A stretch of 64,000 bases of DNA from Hydrangea macrophylla. Its lineage: Eukaryota > Streptophyta > Magnoliopsida > Cornales > Hydrangeaceae. Location of the stretch: contig CM066988.1 of NCBI GenBank assembly GCA_033977485.1, forward strand, positions 78,526,669 to 78,590,668, written 5' to 3'. A program made the position numbers and the translations under genes. Positions 1-10,590 of the stretch are shown here, piece by piece. Under the pieces are notes generated by a model that made no database searches, was not told the DNA's origin, and saw nothing but the letters and a program-made list of their open reading frames with translations. Within the stretch, counting starts at the first letter, position 1. Every line of letters starts with the position of its first letter.

Positions 1-670
1 CAAATGGAAACATAAAGAAATTAACAACTATTTGATAAATTCATAAACAAAATACCGCACAGAAAAGTTTTTTTATTATTATTTAGAATTGATTATCTGC
101 ATAAAGATGTGTGAGTCTAATTAACAAAATAATGAATTAGTTGTACTGGAGTAAAGGTGTTTAAAGGGGCCGGTGGGAGGAAGGATGGTTGATACCTCAA
201 AAGGAGACAATGCATGCTGTATAAGCTGATTGACATTAATCTTTATTATATATATGCCTCCAATCTCTCTAGTCTCTACTTTCTTTCCCCCATCTCACTC
301 ATCTTTTACTTGAAAGCAAAGTTCATCATTAATCTCCCAAGCTCAACTCACATCATCAATTAGCATCAATTAGCTAGTAGGGTTTTGTCTTCTTTTTTCA
401 TCCATGACGCAATACACATAACATATCTAATATCAGTATAGTACACATATCTTTTATATAACCAGGAGGAATATGCTTTTCCCTCCAAAAAAAAAAATAA
501 TAATAATAATAATAATAAATAAATAAATAAAAAAGAAGAAGTTAAAATTTATCCAAGGATATCAAGTATTCATATCCATATAGTATTAATAATTGTTGCA
601 TAATTACAAAGAGGAATGTTTTTCATGTTAAAAAATATCACAGGTTTAATGTTTCATCTTAGTTGTAATT
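1..670. other. AT-rich intergenic DNA with a promoter-like stretch
   Basis: No coding region is supported. Around 240-400 there is a TATA-like run (TTATTATATATATG) followed by a pyrimidine-rich tract, which resembles a plant core promoter and 5' leader. The first ATG after it (404) opens only a five-codon frame. It could be an orphan promoter or a TE fragment. An AAT repeat lies at about 499-525. Confidence 0.3.
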
Positions 671-844
671 GAGTAATATTTGGGACACAACCTTCATACA
701 ACCTTCATACAACCTCTCCAAAAGATGTGTCTATCTCTCTCCTGTGATGTCACTGGATCCCACAGTGACACAGGAAAGAGATAGACACATCTTTTGGGGA
801 GGTTGTATGAAAGTTGTATGAAGGTTGTGTCCCAAGTATTACCC
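671..844. mobile_element. Mutator-like foldback MITE, near-perfect hairpin
   Basis: The two halves are inverted copies of each other for about 80 bases around a short loop near 750-760. The ends read GAGTAATATTTGGGACAC and, on the other strand, GGGTAATACTTGGGACAC. The element is flanked by the 9-base direct repeat GTTGTAATT (662-670 and 845-853). A 9-base target duplication with long terminal inverted repeats is the Mutator/MULE pattern. It has no coding capacity. A transcript would fold into one long hairpin and could feed small RNAs. A related element with the same ends lies at 62935-63096. Confidence 0.85.
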
Positions 845-853
845 GTTGTAATT

Positions 854-1394
854 ATACATCTTAGCTATCCAAGAAATGAGTCATTTTAGCCCTTTGGTCT
901 GTGGCAATTAAACGGTTTAAATTTTCTACTTTTCAGATTTTGATTATTTTAAATTTTAAAATCATAGAAGCAGGGGCAAAGTCAGAATTTTTGGTCAACA
1001 GGTATAAATGGAACCCTCGCAAAAGACAATATTATGTATATAATTAAACTTGTTATATTTTACAAACACCCGCGGTGGGGTCTCTATCCTAAAAACGTTT
1101 CATTATCGCATCATTTGTCAGATTATTGAATTGTTTTTTTTTTTTTTTTACTTCGATATACACAAGCTAATTATCATTTAAATATTATTTCCCCATTCAA
1201 TCACGCAAGCGATTTTTTTACAAACTTCGTAACTGAAGATGCCCTCTCCAGTCTCCACTTAGTCCACTATAGCCGATGCAATGGATACAACCAATGACAG
1301 TTTGAAAAGTCAATAAATTAAATCAAAAGCAAGATGTTTTTCTGTCTAAACCATTTTTTTGCTAAATCATCAAGTCCCATCAATTCCAAAAAAG
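854..1394. other. AT-rich intergenic DNA
   Basis: I see no gene, RNA or clear element here. There are T-homopolymer runs near 1133-1150 and no reading frame of note. Confidence 0.5.
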
Positions 1395-1905
1395 TCATTA
1401 CAAATAAGTATATTTACATTTCAGTCAACTTTTTATTTAAAATTTAAAAGTTAATTTACTACTTTTTTAAAATTAAAAAAATTATCAACAATAATTATAA
1501 AAAAAATTAAATATTCATCAACAAAAAAAAAAAAAACTATCAACTTAATTTTAAATACTAGTTCTTATGTGTTTTAGTTTATTTTATGTTTTGAACGTTG
1601 TAAACTTGCACCAAAATATTGTAATGATTGCTCCCAGTGTTTTGAAGAATTGCTTCCAACCTTGTGCACAACTGCACCCGACTTTAAAACGAGTTGCTCA
1701 TTGCATTCTAAAAAGTTGTTTTCAACGTTTTAAAGAGTTGCTCCCAATCTTATAATGGGTTGCTCCAAAACATAATATAAATTTCATGAGTTTTTATTTT
1801 TACAAAAAAAGTTGATTTATTTTTTAATTTTTAAAAAAATAATAGAATGACTTTTAAATTCTATACAAAAAGTGGACTAAAACTTAAGTATCCCTTGCAA
1901 ATATA
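1395..1905. mobile_element. Foldback element with about 95-bp inverted ends
   Basis: The left arm (about 1400-1495) and the right arm (about 1810-1900) are imperfect inverted copies; AATTTAAAAGT near the outer ends is shared. Between them is a short degenerate repeat containing AGTTGCTC (about 1630-1770). A 62-codon frame at 1567-1755 only reads through this repeat and is not a convincing gene. I could not fix the exact ends or a target duplication, so the superfamily is open; long arms suggest a MULE-type foldback. Confidence 0.5.
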
Positions 1906-2301
1906 AGTATCAAATTGATATCCCAGATATACGTATAGTCTTTTTAGAGAAACTGTTGAATTCACCAAAGTCGTTTCGGCCCTGTCTGTTTCTTACCTTT
2001 CTTTGTTTAAGAAATACTCCCTCTGTCGCATACTAATTTTTATTTATTTTATTTTATTTTATTTTTTATCTTATTTTATTTTTATTTCTTTTTTTGTTTG
2101 GGGGGGGAACATCTTTGATTTATTGTAAAATTTTACAACTTTTCATAATTACCCTTTTTGAAAATGCAAATTATAATGTCACATCAAATAAAAAGTGGGA
2201 GAGTTTTGTGTTATAGTATATTGACTTTTCAAAGAGACTCTTAAAATGGATTCAAGTACTCCTTAATTTAGGAGGGAGGAGTAAACATGTTTTACTTCTA
2301 T

Positions 2302-2305
<4 letters not shown>
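1906..2305. other. Low-complexity AT-rich DNA
   Basis: TTTTA and TTTAT runs around 2038-2090 and a G tract near 2101. No gene or element is supported. Confidence 0.5.
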
Positions 2306-2343
<38 letters not shown>

Positions 2344-2474
2344 GGGGGGGAACAAATATAAAAATACCTAAAACTATTAAGGCTAAAGTGGCAATTTAAG
2401 TGTGTGTGTGTGGGGGGTTGGGGGGGAACAAATATAAAAATACCTAAAACTATTAAGGCTAAAGTGGCAATTTC
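2306..2474. repeat. GT microsatellite with a 47-bp tandem copy
   Basis: A GT run (2306-2338) leads into G tracts. The 47 bases at 2351-2397, starting AACAAATATAAAAATACC, are repeated exactly at 2427-2473, each copy preceded by GT and G tracts. This is a recent local duplication, probably by slippage or unequal exchange in the GT/G sequence. Confidence 0.85.
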
Positions 2475-4005
2475 TTAAAGTCCAAAGGAGGTTGGGCCCA
2501 CCGTGACACCAATGTGGCTTCGCCCGTGCATAGAAGAAACCACAGAAATCACCAAAGGCCGTCGCCACTGCCTCTATCGTTGTTGTCAAACAACTACCAC
2601 CAGCTCTACCACTTTTGACGCTTCCACCACTGCCACCTCCACAGTCGATGCTGCCATCCATCACCTTTACCATCACCATCACTACCACCGCCATGGTAAA
2701 CTCCTTTTTATTTATTTATTTATTTTATTTATTTTTAATTTTTTAATAAGGCACAAACATTTCCTAAAATCTATGCATAGATCGATTGAGGCACTCCACT
2801 CCAATGTTTATAAAAACAAGAGTGTCCAATAAAATATTCTATCTTTACATGAATATTAATAGAACCCATAATCAAACAAAGATTTTGGTCTGCTTCATGG
2901 TGTGTCATGTGGTCCAAAACAGAACTCAAAAAGACACTGTGGAAAAGCCTCCACTGTACAATGTGGTGGTGGAGGGGGACATATTAATAATGATACTGAA
3001 TATAATATAATCACAAAGCTTGCCAAACACACATGCATGTATATATACATGTAAATATTGTACATACATAATAACGGATTCCGAATCTTGCTTAGTGGGG
3101 CAATTGGTGAGCTTAATAATTTTTAAAAAACAATTAGAGGTGGAGAGTTTATATACTTAAAGTTTATTTATAAATAATACTAGTATATAATTTCTGATAT
3201 TATTTGGCCATTTAAAAAAAAAAAAACAACAATACAGAAAAATAATAATAATAATTCATTTTCGTTTCTCTTTTTAAATCAACCAACAAAACGGAGACCG
3301 AGAATCCAATTAATTTGGAGCTGAAGTTAAAATTTTCAAGTACCTATCTGATATTGGGAAAGCACTAGATATGCACAGTCCAAATTTTTTTTGATTTTTT
3401 TTTTCTGAAAAAAAAAAGAAAATGTTGATTTGTTATTTTTTGTTTAGATCTTCCACACAAATGACTAGTCAACCAGCTTGAAAGTGAACCATTTCGTTTC
3501 TCTTCACTTCATTTCATTTATACTATAATTAGCATTTTAATTATGCCATCTTAGCTATAAGCAGCACCCTTTTTAAGCTAGTCCACAGTACCAAAATGAT
3601 AAGACTATTAGGTAGAGCCGTAGAGGGAGACAATGGGCTAGCATACCAATTTTTGTTAGACGTTAAGAAATAGAGGTAAAATCACCACATGCATATATAT
3701 GAAACCAAAATCATGTTATAAAACACATCAAATAGATGGATACAATTGTCCAACGTATAACATTATGTTCATAATATTGAATTAGGAGGTTAATTACTAT
3801 AGTCCTAAACACAAATAACGGAATAACTTCCTTAGCTGATATGATTAATATATATAATGGTTATCATATTTCTATCTAAAAAGTGGTTCTCAATTAATGT
3901 GTTAGTAAAGTTCCTTGAAGTGGTCCCACTATCATACAAGTATTAGGAAACAATTTTTAAGATAGAAATTTGAGAACCATAACTTATTTGAAATTATTAG
4001 ACAGA

Positions 4006-4038
<33 letters not shown>

Positions 4039-5033
4039 GAGAGAGAGAGAGAGCTTTGTTGGGCAAACAAAATCTCCGTTTACTTTTTGTATACAATGAA
4101 TTAGCGTATTTAGAGTCCGAATTGTTTGATATTATGCATTAGGGAGCTACTAAATACACCTATCGAATTTCTCTCTACACCCATGCACCTTACGTAGTGA
4201 GGAGAAGTACATGAGGCGTATCGTGCTGTAAATATGGATGCAGAGAACAAATGTGGTGGGTATATTTAGTATTAATTCCTTGAGAGTTAGAAGCAATTAG
4301 TTGGTTGACAATTTCCATAAATTTACTAGAATTGCTATACAGTCTTGCCCTTATTTGCAAGTTAGTGCTATCGCTAATTGAAAGATTTGATGACGATTCA
4401 GTGAATTATTGTGTCATCATTCATGGAGTTTTTGTTATGTATGAGAAGCTGGTAATTGGGTGCATTCAGTACCCATGCTATCCTTTTTTTTTTTTTAGCT
4501 AGCCTACTCATGCAATCTTAATTTTTTTTTTTGGTAATTGAACCCATGCTCTCTCTCTCTCTCTCTCTCAAAAATGTATTGATATATGCATATATATATA
4601 TATATATATATATTTTTGATGATTTTTGAATGGAATATTAATAAACAAATCAAATCTTCCTCTCTGCGAGTTTACGCTTTTAGACTAGTTGGTAATTTGG
4701 CATGGCTATGGAGAAGTAAACCAATGTTTTTGAATCTTATTACCTCTCCAATAATTAATAATATATTATATTAGACAATGACATTGATGGTGAGGTCTGG
4801 GCAGAATTAGGGTGGGCTCTATAGCCCTTGAATACTGTATTTTTTTTTATTTGATCAATTTGAATTCAACTCAACTTTTCTAGTATATTGTCAATTTTAA
4901 TCTAGTCTACAATCTCCCTCCCAAAAAAAAAAAGGATAAATGAAATAAAATGCGGCTTCGCAATTTCGGTGAGGTGTCAGAGATTTATTTGTCCAAGGAT
5001 CTGTGAGAGAGAAAAAAAAAAGTAGAAAAAAAA
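2475..5033. other. Intergenic DNA; microsatellites, possible small MITE
   Basis: No gene is supported. The frames at 2383-2694 (minus) and 2503-2832 (plus) lie over a CCA/CAC-rich tract and are low complexity. A GA microsatellite spans about 3999-4054, CT about 4550-4569 and AT about 4591-4613. At 4149-4270 short inverted ends (ACTAAATACACC against ACTAAATATACCC) suggest a small MITE, but I found no target duplication. Confidence 0.45.
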
Positions 5034-5200
5034 GAGTAATGTTAGGTGTACACAAATTTGCACACACTTTTGCACACAAATGCTTTAAATGTATGTACCT
5101 TGTGCTTTTTGAATTTTTCACACTTTTCTGTGTACCATTTACATGTATTTAAAGCATTTATGTGCAAAAGTGTGCAAATTTGTATACACATAGCATTACT
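5034..5200. mobile_element. Foldback MITE, AGTAATG ends
   Basis: The left arm starts GAGTAATGTTAGGTGTACAC. The right arm, read on the other strand, starts AGTAATGCTATGTGTATAC. The arms pair for about 65 bases, including TTTGCACAC and TTTTGCACA blocks. The element sits between A runs (5026-5033 and 5201-5210), which hides any target duplication. The outer bases resemble those of the MITEs at 671-844 and 62935-63096, so it is probably a third, more distant member of that group. It is non-coding. Confidence 0.7.
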
Positions 5201-5867
5201 AAAAAAAAAAGCATCCAGAAGGGCATAGCCATGTTTTTGTCTAAGTGGGGGCAATCTAAAAAGAGATAATTAAAATAGAACATCAATTGAATTTTTGTGT
5301 TTTTAAAAAGAAAGAACCAATATTATACCTCGCAATTGTCAATAGGTCCTCCATAGCTTGATCAATGGTGTATTTTTCGGTAAGATTTGAGCTATTTAAA
5401 ACATATATATACAGAATATAAGAAAGAAAAAAAAAAAGAAAAAGAAAAAAAAAAAAAGAAAAGAAAAGAAGGCGTAGGTCTAATCGTTTCAGGTGTATAT
5501 GATAATGATAGAGATAAAGAGATAGGATAAAGGAAAGTTGGCATGGGAACAGTGAAAAATTGCGCAAATAGAGTACCACAGAACAATATCACTATGAGAA
5601 CACGTAAATTATCCAATCGGTGACCTCATGATAGTGGAAAAAATTATGAATATGGGACAAATTATAAATTTCTTTGGGTGGGGGTAAATTTTAAAATAAA
5701 TACTTACGGGACAAACTGAATATTTTTAACACTTTATGGGACAATCAAACTGAAAATTTTCTTTTTGAAAATTAATCTTTGGAAAACTATGCTTATCATA
5801 TATTCTGTTTGCCTCCACTCACCCTAAATGCGCCCCAAATGCATAAACAAGAAGACCAGATTATATA
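5201..5867. other. Intergenic DNA, no gene seen
   Basis: An A/G-rich tract spans about 5413-5470. The minus-strand frames across it are poly-Phe/Ser/Leu artefacts. Nothing else is recognisable. Confidence 0.5.
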
Positions 5868-7950
5868 GGGGCATTTACCAAAAAAGACCTCAGTACACTA
5901 TTTATTAAGTTAAAGTACAAATTAGAGAGTGACTTAACAAAAAGGACAAAAACTTGACAGCTGGTGCTCGCACGGTATAAGTGCGCACACTATAGAATCT
6001 CCAATAAACAACCACCGTCGCTGCACACGCCCCAAGCGCGCGCCCACGTGTGCCCACACGCGCGTCTTCTTCAAAGTCTGCTTGCACCGTGCGAGCAGTG
6101 TACCGTATTATTTTTAATTTCGAAAAATGTTTTTAAACTTTAAACATCCATAACTTTTGACCTATAACTCCATTTTTCGCAAATTTTATACCGTTGGAAT
6201 CGTGTCGACGAGAGCTACAAAACTAGTACCATTGTTGATATGCTTTGAGAAAAAAAAAATTCATGTTTTTACATACATGAATAATAAGTGAAATTTCACT
6301 TGATATACATAAAATATTAAGTGAAATTTCACTCAATTCTAGAGCTTTTAAAAGCTCTCTCAAAAAAGCCCCAAGTTCAATTTTTGCAAAGCTCATAAAC
6401 TAGTTACCAAATGAATTAACATGAAATTGTGCTTTAAAAAAAAAGCACCAAAATGGGGGCCAAACTAAGCCTTAATGTTCATGTACGAGTTAAATGAAAT
6501 TTCACTAAATATTCATGTAGGCATGGTGATTTGTTTTTTTTTTTTTTTTTTTTAAACAATGCATATTTTGTTAAAATAAGCAAATTTCATAATCAATTAT
6601 AAAACACAAATTTTCAACCAAAACAAATGCAGGAATTCTTGTTAAAATTAGTCTTTTTTTTAAATTTATTGTTGATAAGTTTTGAGAAAAAAGATTTTCA
6701 TGTTTTTACATACATAAATAATAAGTGAAATTTCACTTGATATACATAAAATATTAAGTGAAATTTCACTCAATTCTAGAGCTTTTAAAAACTCTCCTCA
6801 ACAAAGCCCTAAGTTCCATTTTTGCAAAGCTCATAAACTAGTTACAAAATGAATTAACATAAAATTGTGTTTTAAAAAGGAGAAGCACCAAAATGGGGCC
6901 AAACTAAGCCTTAATGAGGTAGCAATGACTTTATTCCTATTCGTCTTTTTTTAAATTTTTTTTTCTTCTCAAAATATATAAATTTGGCATACATAAATAT
7001 TAAGTGAAAATTCACTAAACCCGTACATGTCTTCTTCCTGAAAAACTTGAAGTTACGTGTACTCGTTCAGTGAGATTTCACTTAGTTTTCTTGTATGGCA
7101 AGTGAAACTTCACTAACCAACTATCTCAAAAGTCACTAGAAGTAACTCTCTAGAGTTTAAAGTTCAATTTGATACTTAGTTTGTTAAAAAGTCCCCCAAA
7201 TGTCGATTTAAGTGAAATTTTATTTAATTTTCATGCACGTGTTAAGTGAAATTTCACTTAATATTCAGGTATGCCAAGTGAAATATTCAGGTATGCCAAG
7301 TGAAATTTCACTCTTTTTTTTTCACATTACAATACATATTTCGTTTAAAAAAAAATCAAATTTTACAAATAATTATAAAACATAGTTTTTCAGCCCAAAC
7401 AAAATACAAAATTCTTGTGAAATTTCACTAAAACTATTCTTAAGAACAAAGTGAACATTTTCTTTTCCTCACAACATATCAACTTAGCATACGTGAATGT
7501 TAAGTGAAAATTTAATAATCCATACACGAATATTATGTGAAAATTTAATTTGGTTTGTGTGGAACATGGGCATGTAAAAATAAGATTTTTTTCTTTTACT
7601 CAAAAAGTATCAACAATGGTATTAGTTTTGTAGCTCTCATCAACACAGTTTCAACGGTATAAAATTTGTAAGAAACAGAGTTGTAGATCAAAAGTTATGG
7701 AGGTTTAAAGTTTAAAAAAATATTTTTGAAATGGATATCATATGGTACAGCCACTCACACGATGTGAGTGGCTGAAACCAAAAAGGCGCGCGTGAGGGGT
7801 GATGGTGACATGGGATTTTCTATGGTACTTGCACTTATACCGTGTGAGCACTAACTCAGATTCCTTTTGTCCTTTTTAGAAAATGGTCAAACCAATTGGA
7901 GTTTTTAAACTTATGAGGGTTACTTGTAGGGATTTTTCAACAATTCTCTG
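5868..7950. mobile_element. Non-autonomous Mutator-like element with palindrome array
   Basis: A 2,083-base element with imperfect inverted arms of roughly 390 bases. The left arm (about 5868-6250) and the reverse complement of the right arm (about 7590-7950) share AAAAAGGACAAAA, GC(G/A)CACGGTATAAGTGC, CCATAACTTTTGA and GAGAGCTACAAAACTA. The 9-base direct repeat GATTATATA flanks it exactly (5859-5867 and 7951-7959), the MULE target-duplication size. No transposase frame exists. The interior carries about 13-15 copies of the palindrome AAGTGAAATTTCACTT or near variants between 6286 and 7545, and a direct duplication of a block of about 240 bases. Confidence 0.85.
6235..6915 (+). repeat. Direct duplication inside the Mutator-like element
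   Basis: About 240 bases starting near 6235 (TGTTGATATGCTTTGAG) recur from about 6672 with scattered substitutions. Each copy includes two full palindromes (6286-6301 and 6319-6333; 6723-6737 and 6755-6770), then GCAAAGCTCATAAACTAGTT and a CCAAACTAAGCCTTAATG end. The spacing of the palindromes is conserved between copies. Confidence 0.8.
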
Positions 7951-7959
7951 GATTATATA

Positions 7960-8815
7960 TGGTTCACCCAAAATTGGGGTTATGTCTACAGAACTGGTAA
8001 AATTTTCAATACACTCAATAGCGGGAAGAGAAGATTACATATTACATTGATGGCCATCCTTAAATTAAAAAAAAAGAAAAAAAAAAAAGAGAGAGATGCT
8101 ACTGTCTCGAATTTGTATCCAATATTTGATTCTAACACATGTGGTAGTAAGTAGGACCGACATAAAATGACTTCTAATGAAAATCTAGCCCACTTATACG
8201 CAGTCTTAATGCCATATGTATTGAGACATGAAATGGGGTTACAAAATTTGAAATTATTGTGTTACTCTAAAATCAAGGCTAGGTTACAAGAGTACTAAAA
8301 TTACCAAAAAATCCATAAGAGTACAGATTGTGTACAGTATTATCGGAGTCCACATTACTTAATGTTACTAGGATTATAATTGAGTTGAGTTGGAAAAGAA
8401 TCAAGACACTACATACAAGTTTAGAAAAAAAAGAAAAGAAAAGGAAAGAAACTACATACAAATCTTAGATATATGGCAATGGCAAACAAATCATGAGTTC
8501 ATCATTCCAAGTAAACAAACAAACAAACAAATAAATAGTTAGGGATCGATTGAGATTACAAGTTGAATAGCGCAGTACTGCATCGACAAAGTTGGACAAT
8601 CATAGTCACATAAGCACTTTCCACATGCTATGAACTGGTTACAATATGTTGATCATCTTGGGCAGTGCTTAAAACAAATGAGTAGAAACATTCATGGGAA
8701 GACAAGAACAATGTGCCAAAAGAATTATACACTTGCATTGAACATTATCATGTTGAAGAATATATGTACTATGCCCAGTGTATTCTGAGTACTATAGATA
8801 TTTTTTTTTTATGAA
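7960..8815. other. Intergenic DNA, no gene seen
   Basis: AT-rich sequence with small A/G runs (about 8068-8096) and a CAAA repeat near 8513-8530. A 60-codon minus-strand frame at 8279-8461 has no recognisable feature. Confidence 0.5.
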
Positions 8816-8820
8816 AGGGT

Positions 8821-10194
8821 TATTAGAATCAGATGGGGTATGCCCTCAAACCAATTAGATTTGAACTATTATGGACATCAGTTGTAATATATGTTTATGG
8901 ATATCATTGCTTATTCATTATGTATGTATATCTTTCATGAGATGAATGGTGGTTTGGCATCCTTGAACTTCATTGTATGTGATTCATTTGTGTGAAAGAG
9001 TTTTACACAAGGGAGATATGAATCATATGGTCCTTGGGAGTTCTAAATTATCACTGCGGATGACAAGACTGAATATCTTATCAGGTCTATATTGTAGCAT
9101 GATTAACTTTAATTTGATAGAGTGATGAATCTCATTCACAAGAGTGTAAGACTCTAAAGTTAATATCCTAGTGTATGTGATACATTGACGGACCTTGAGT
9201 ATAATCCATTGTCATGAACTATCAACAGTTAATGGACACTTAAACATGTGTAAGACATATCTCCTTAATCCTGAGATAATAATGGACGTAAGCTTTAGGC
9301 CTGATTGTCTTGACTTACCAATCAGTGAGGTCTATAAGATCAACACCTAGTTATCTTGGATAATTATGTCTGAGAGTATTGGGAACATATATTATCAAAA
9401 CAGAATCTACCCTCTATTATGGAGTAAGTATTCTTTTGAGAATGTCGCTGTGTTAGTCACTGAGAATTGCAATAGTGTAGTAAGTATGTTACTACATGTT
9501 TAGTGAACTATGAGAAGTGAATGGGGACTCAAGGATGTAAGCTGTAATTATCAACTAGGAGACAGTACTGCTTAGTCTCAGTGATAGTTATGAATATTGA
9601 AGGTAGAGGGTCATTAATATCATTTCATTTAGATCTAGGTATTGCACTGTGATTTGTCTCTTCTGTTTTGGAGTGCAGTTAGTGTCATCTGGTGAAATTG
9701 ATATTAACTAAATAATTTAGACTGTTTGGGTAATGAGTTTAATCGAGTACAGTTTATATTAATTCAAGCAAATTAGGAAGAGCCTAGAGGTCCCACGTCT
9801 AACTCATAAAAAGTCTGAATCCAATTAGGGTTAGTAGATGATGAGATGTGTATAAATATAAGAGTACAATTAGTTTTTTGAGTGCTCACACTCTAACCTT
9901 GGTCGTCTCTCCTCTATATATTTTCTCTCTCGTTCTAATCCTAAGGAAGATCACCACTTCTATAGATTCAGAAAGCGTCTAGAGGATAGACATGAAGATT
10001 TCTGGACTGAAAAGGAAGAGTAGCGTCTGGATCATGCCTGAAGTGTTCTCATAAGGATCCTACCAATCACAAAAAGCTATTGGATTTGTTTTTGATAATC
10101 ATATGCATGTTGGTTTTGAGCCAAATCTGTTTTGAAAAAAATTTTCAATGTTAATCGCTTCTGCAAACCCTAAAATTTTAAAACGGGATCAACA
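8821..10194 (+). repeat. 5' LTR of the copia element
   Basis: 1,374 bases, beginning TATTAGAATCAGATGGGG (ancestral TGTTAGAG in the partner) and ending ACGGGATCAACA. It aligns along its length with 24036-25434, with many scattered substitutions and small indels, so the copia insertion is old compared with the Tekay element. A TATAAATATAAGAG promoter-like box lies near 9852. Confidence 0.85.
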
Positions 10195-10196
10195 AC

Positions 10197-10209
10197 TGGT
10201 ATCAGAGCT
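10197..10209 (+). promoter_or_regulatory. Copia primer-binding site (tRNA-Met type)
   Basis: TGGTATCAGAGCT lies two bases after the 5' LTR and is complementary to the 3' end of plant initiator tRNA-Met, the usual minus-strand primer of copia elements. Confidence 0.85.
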
Positions 10210-10590
10210 TGCTCAAACCCTATATGTATGATTTTTTTGCATAACATCATGAATTAATGGCTGGAAAATATATCAGAAATAAAAGCACGTGAAGCTGTTC
10301 CCTAGGGTTGTGCACATACAGCTGATCCAAATCCGCGTGCTGTTACGATGTGCGCAGCCTCTAGCTGATGTACACTATTTGTGCACTGGTTGTGCGCCAT
10401 GCATGTAGTGTGTGACTGCGTGTGTATGCACCGTGTGTTCAATATGTGCATGCGTATGTGTACGATATGTGTATGTAGTGTGTGCAGTATGTGCGTGTAG
10501 TGTGTGCACAGTGTGTGCATTATGCGTGTGCAGTGTGTGCGATATGTGCATATGTACAGTGTGTGATGTGTGTCGTGTGTGTGTGTTGTG
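10210..10590 (+). repeat. Copia leader with GTGTGC-rich degenerate repeat
   Basis: From about 10370 to 10590 the sequence is a degenerate purine/pyrimidine-alternating repeat (GTGTGTGCAGTATGTGC-like units). Frames on both strands (His/Thr-rich on minus, Cys/Val-rich on plus) are products of the repeat and not genes. The tract ends where the Tekay-family LTR begins at 10591. Confidence 0.6.

Noticed and set aside
2383..2832. Overlapping frames on both strands with Gly- and His-rich runs
   Set aside because: They follow a CCA/CAC-rich low-complexity tract. No splice or promoter context supports a gene.
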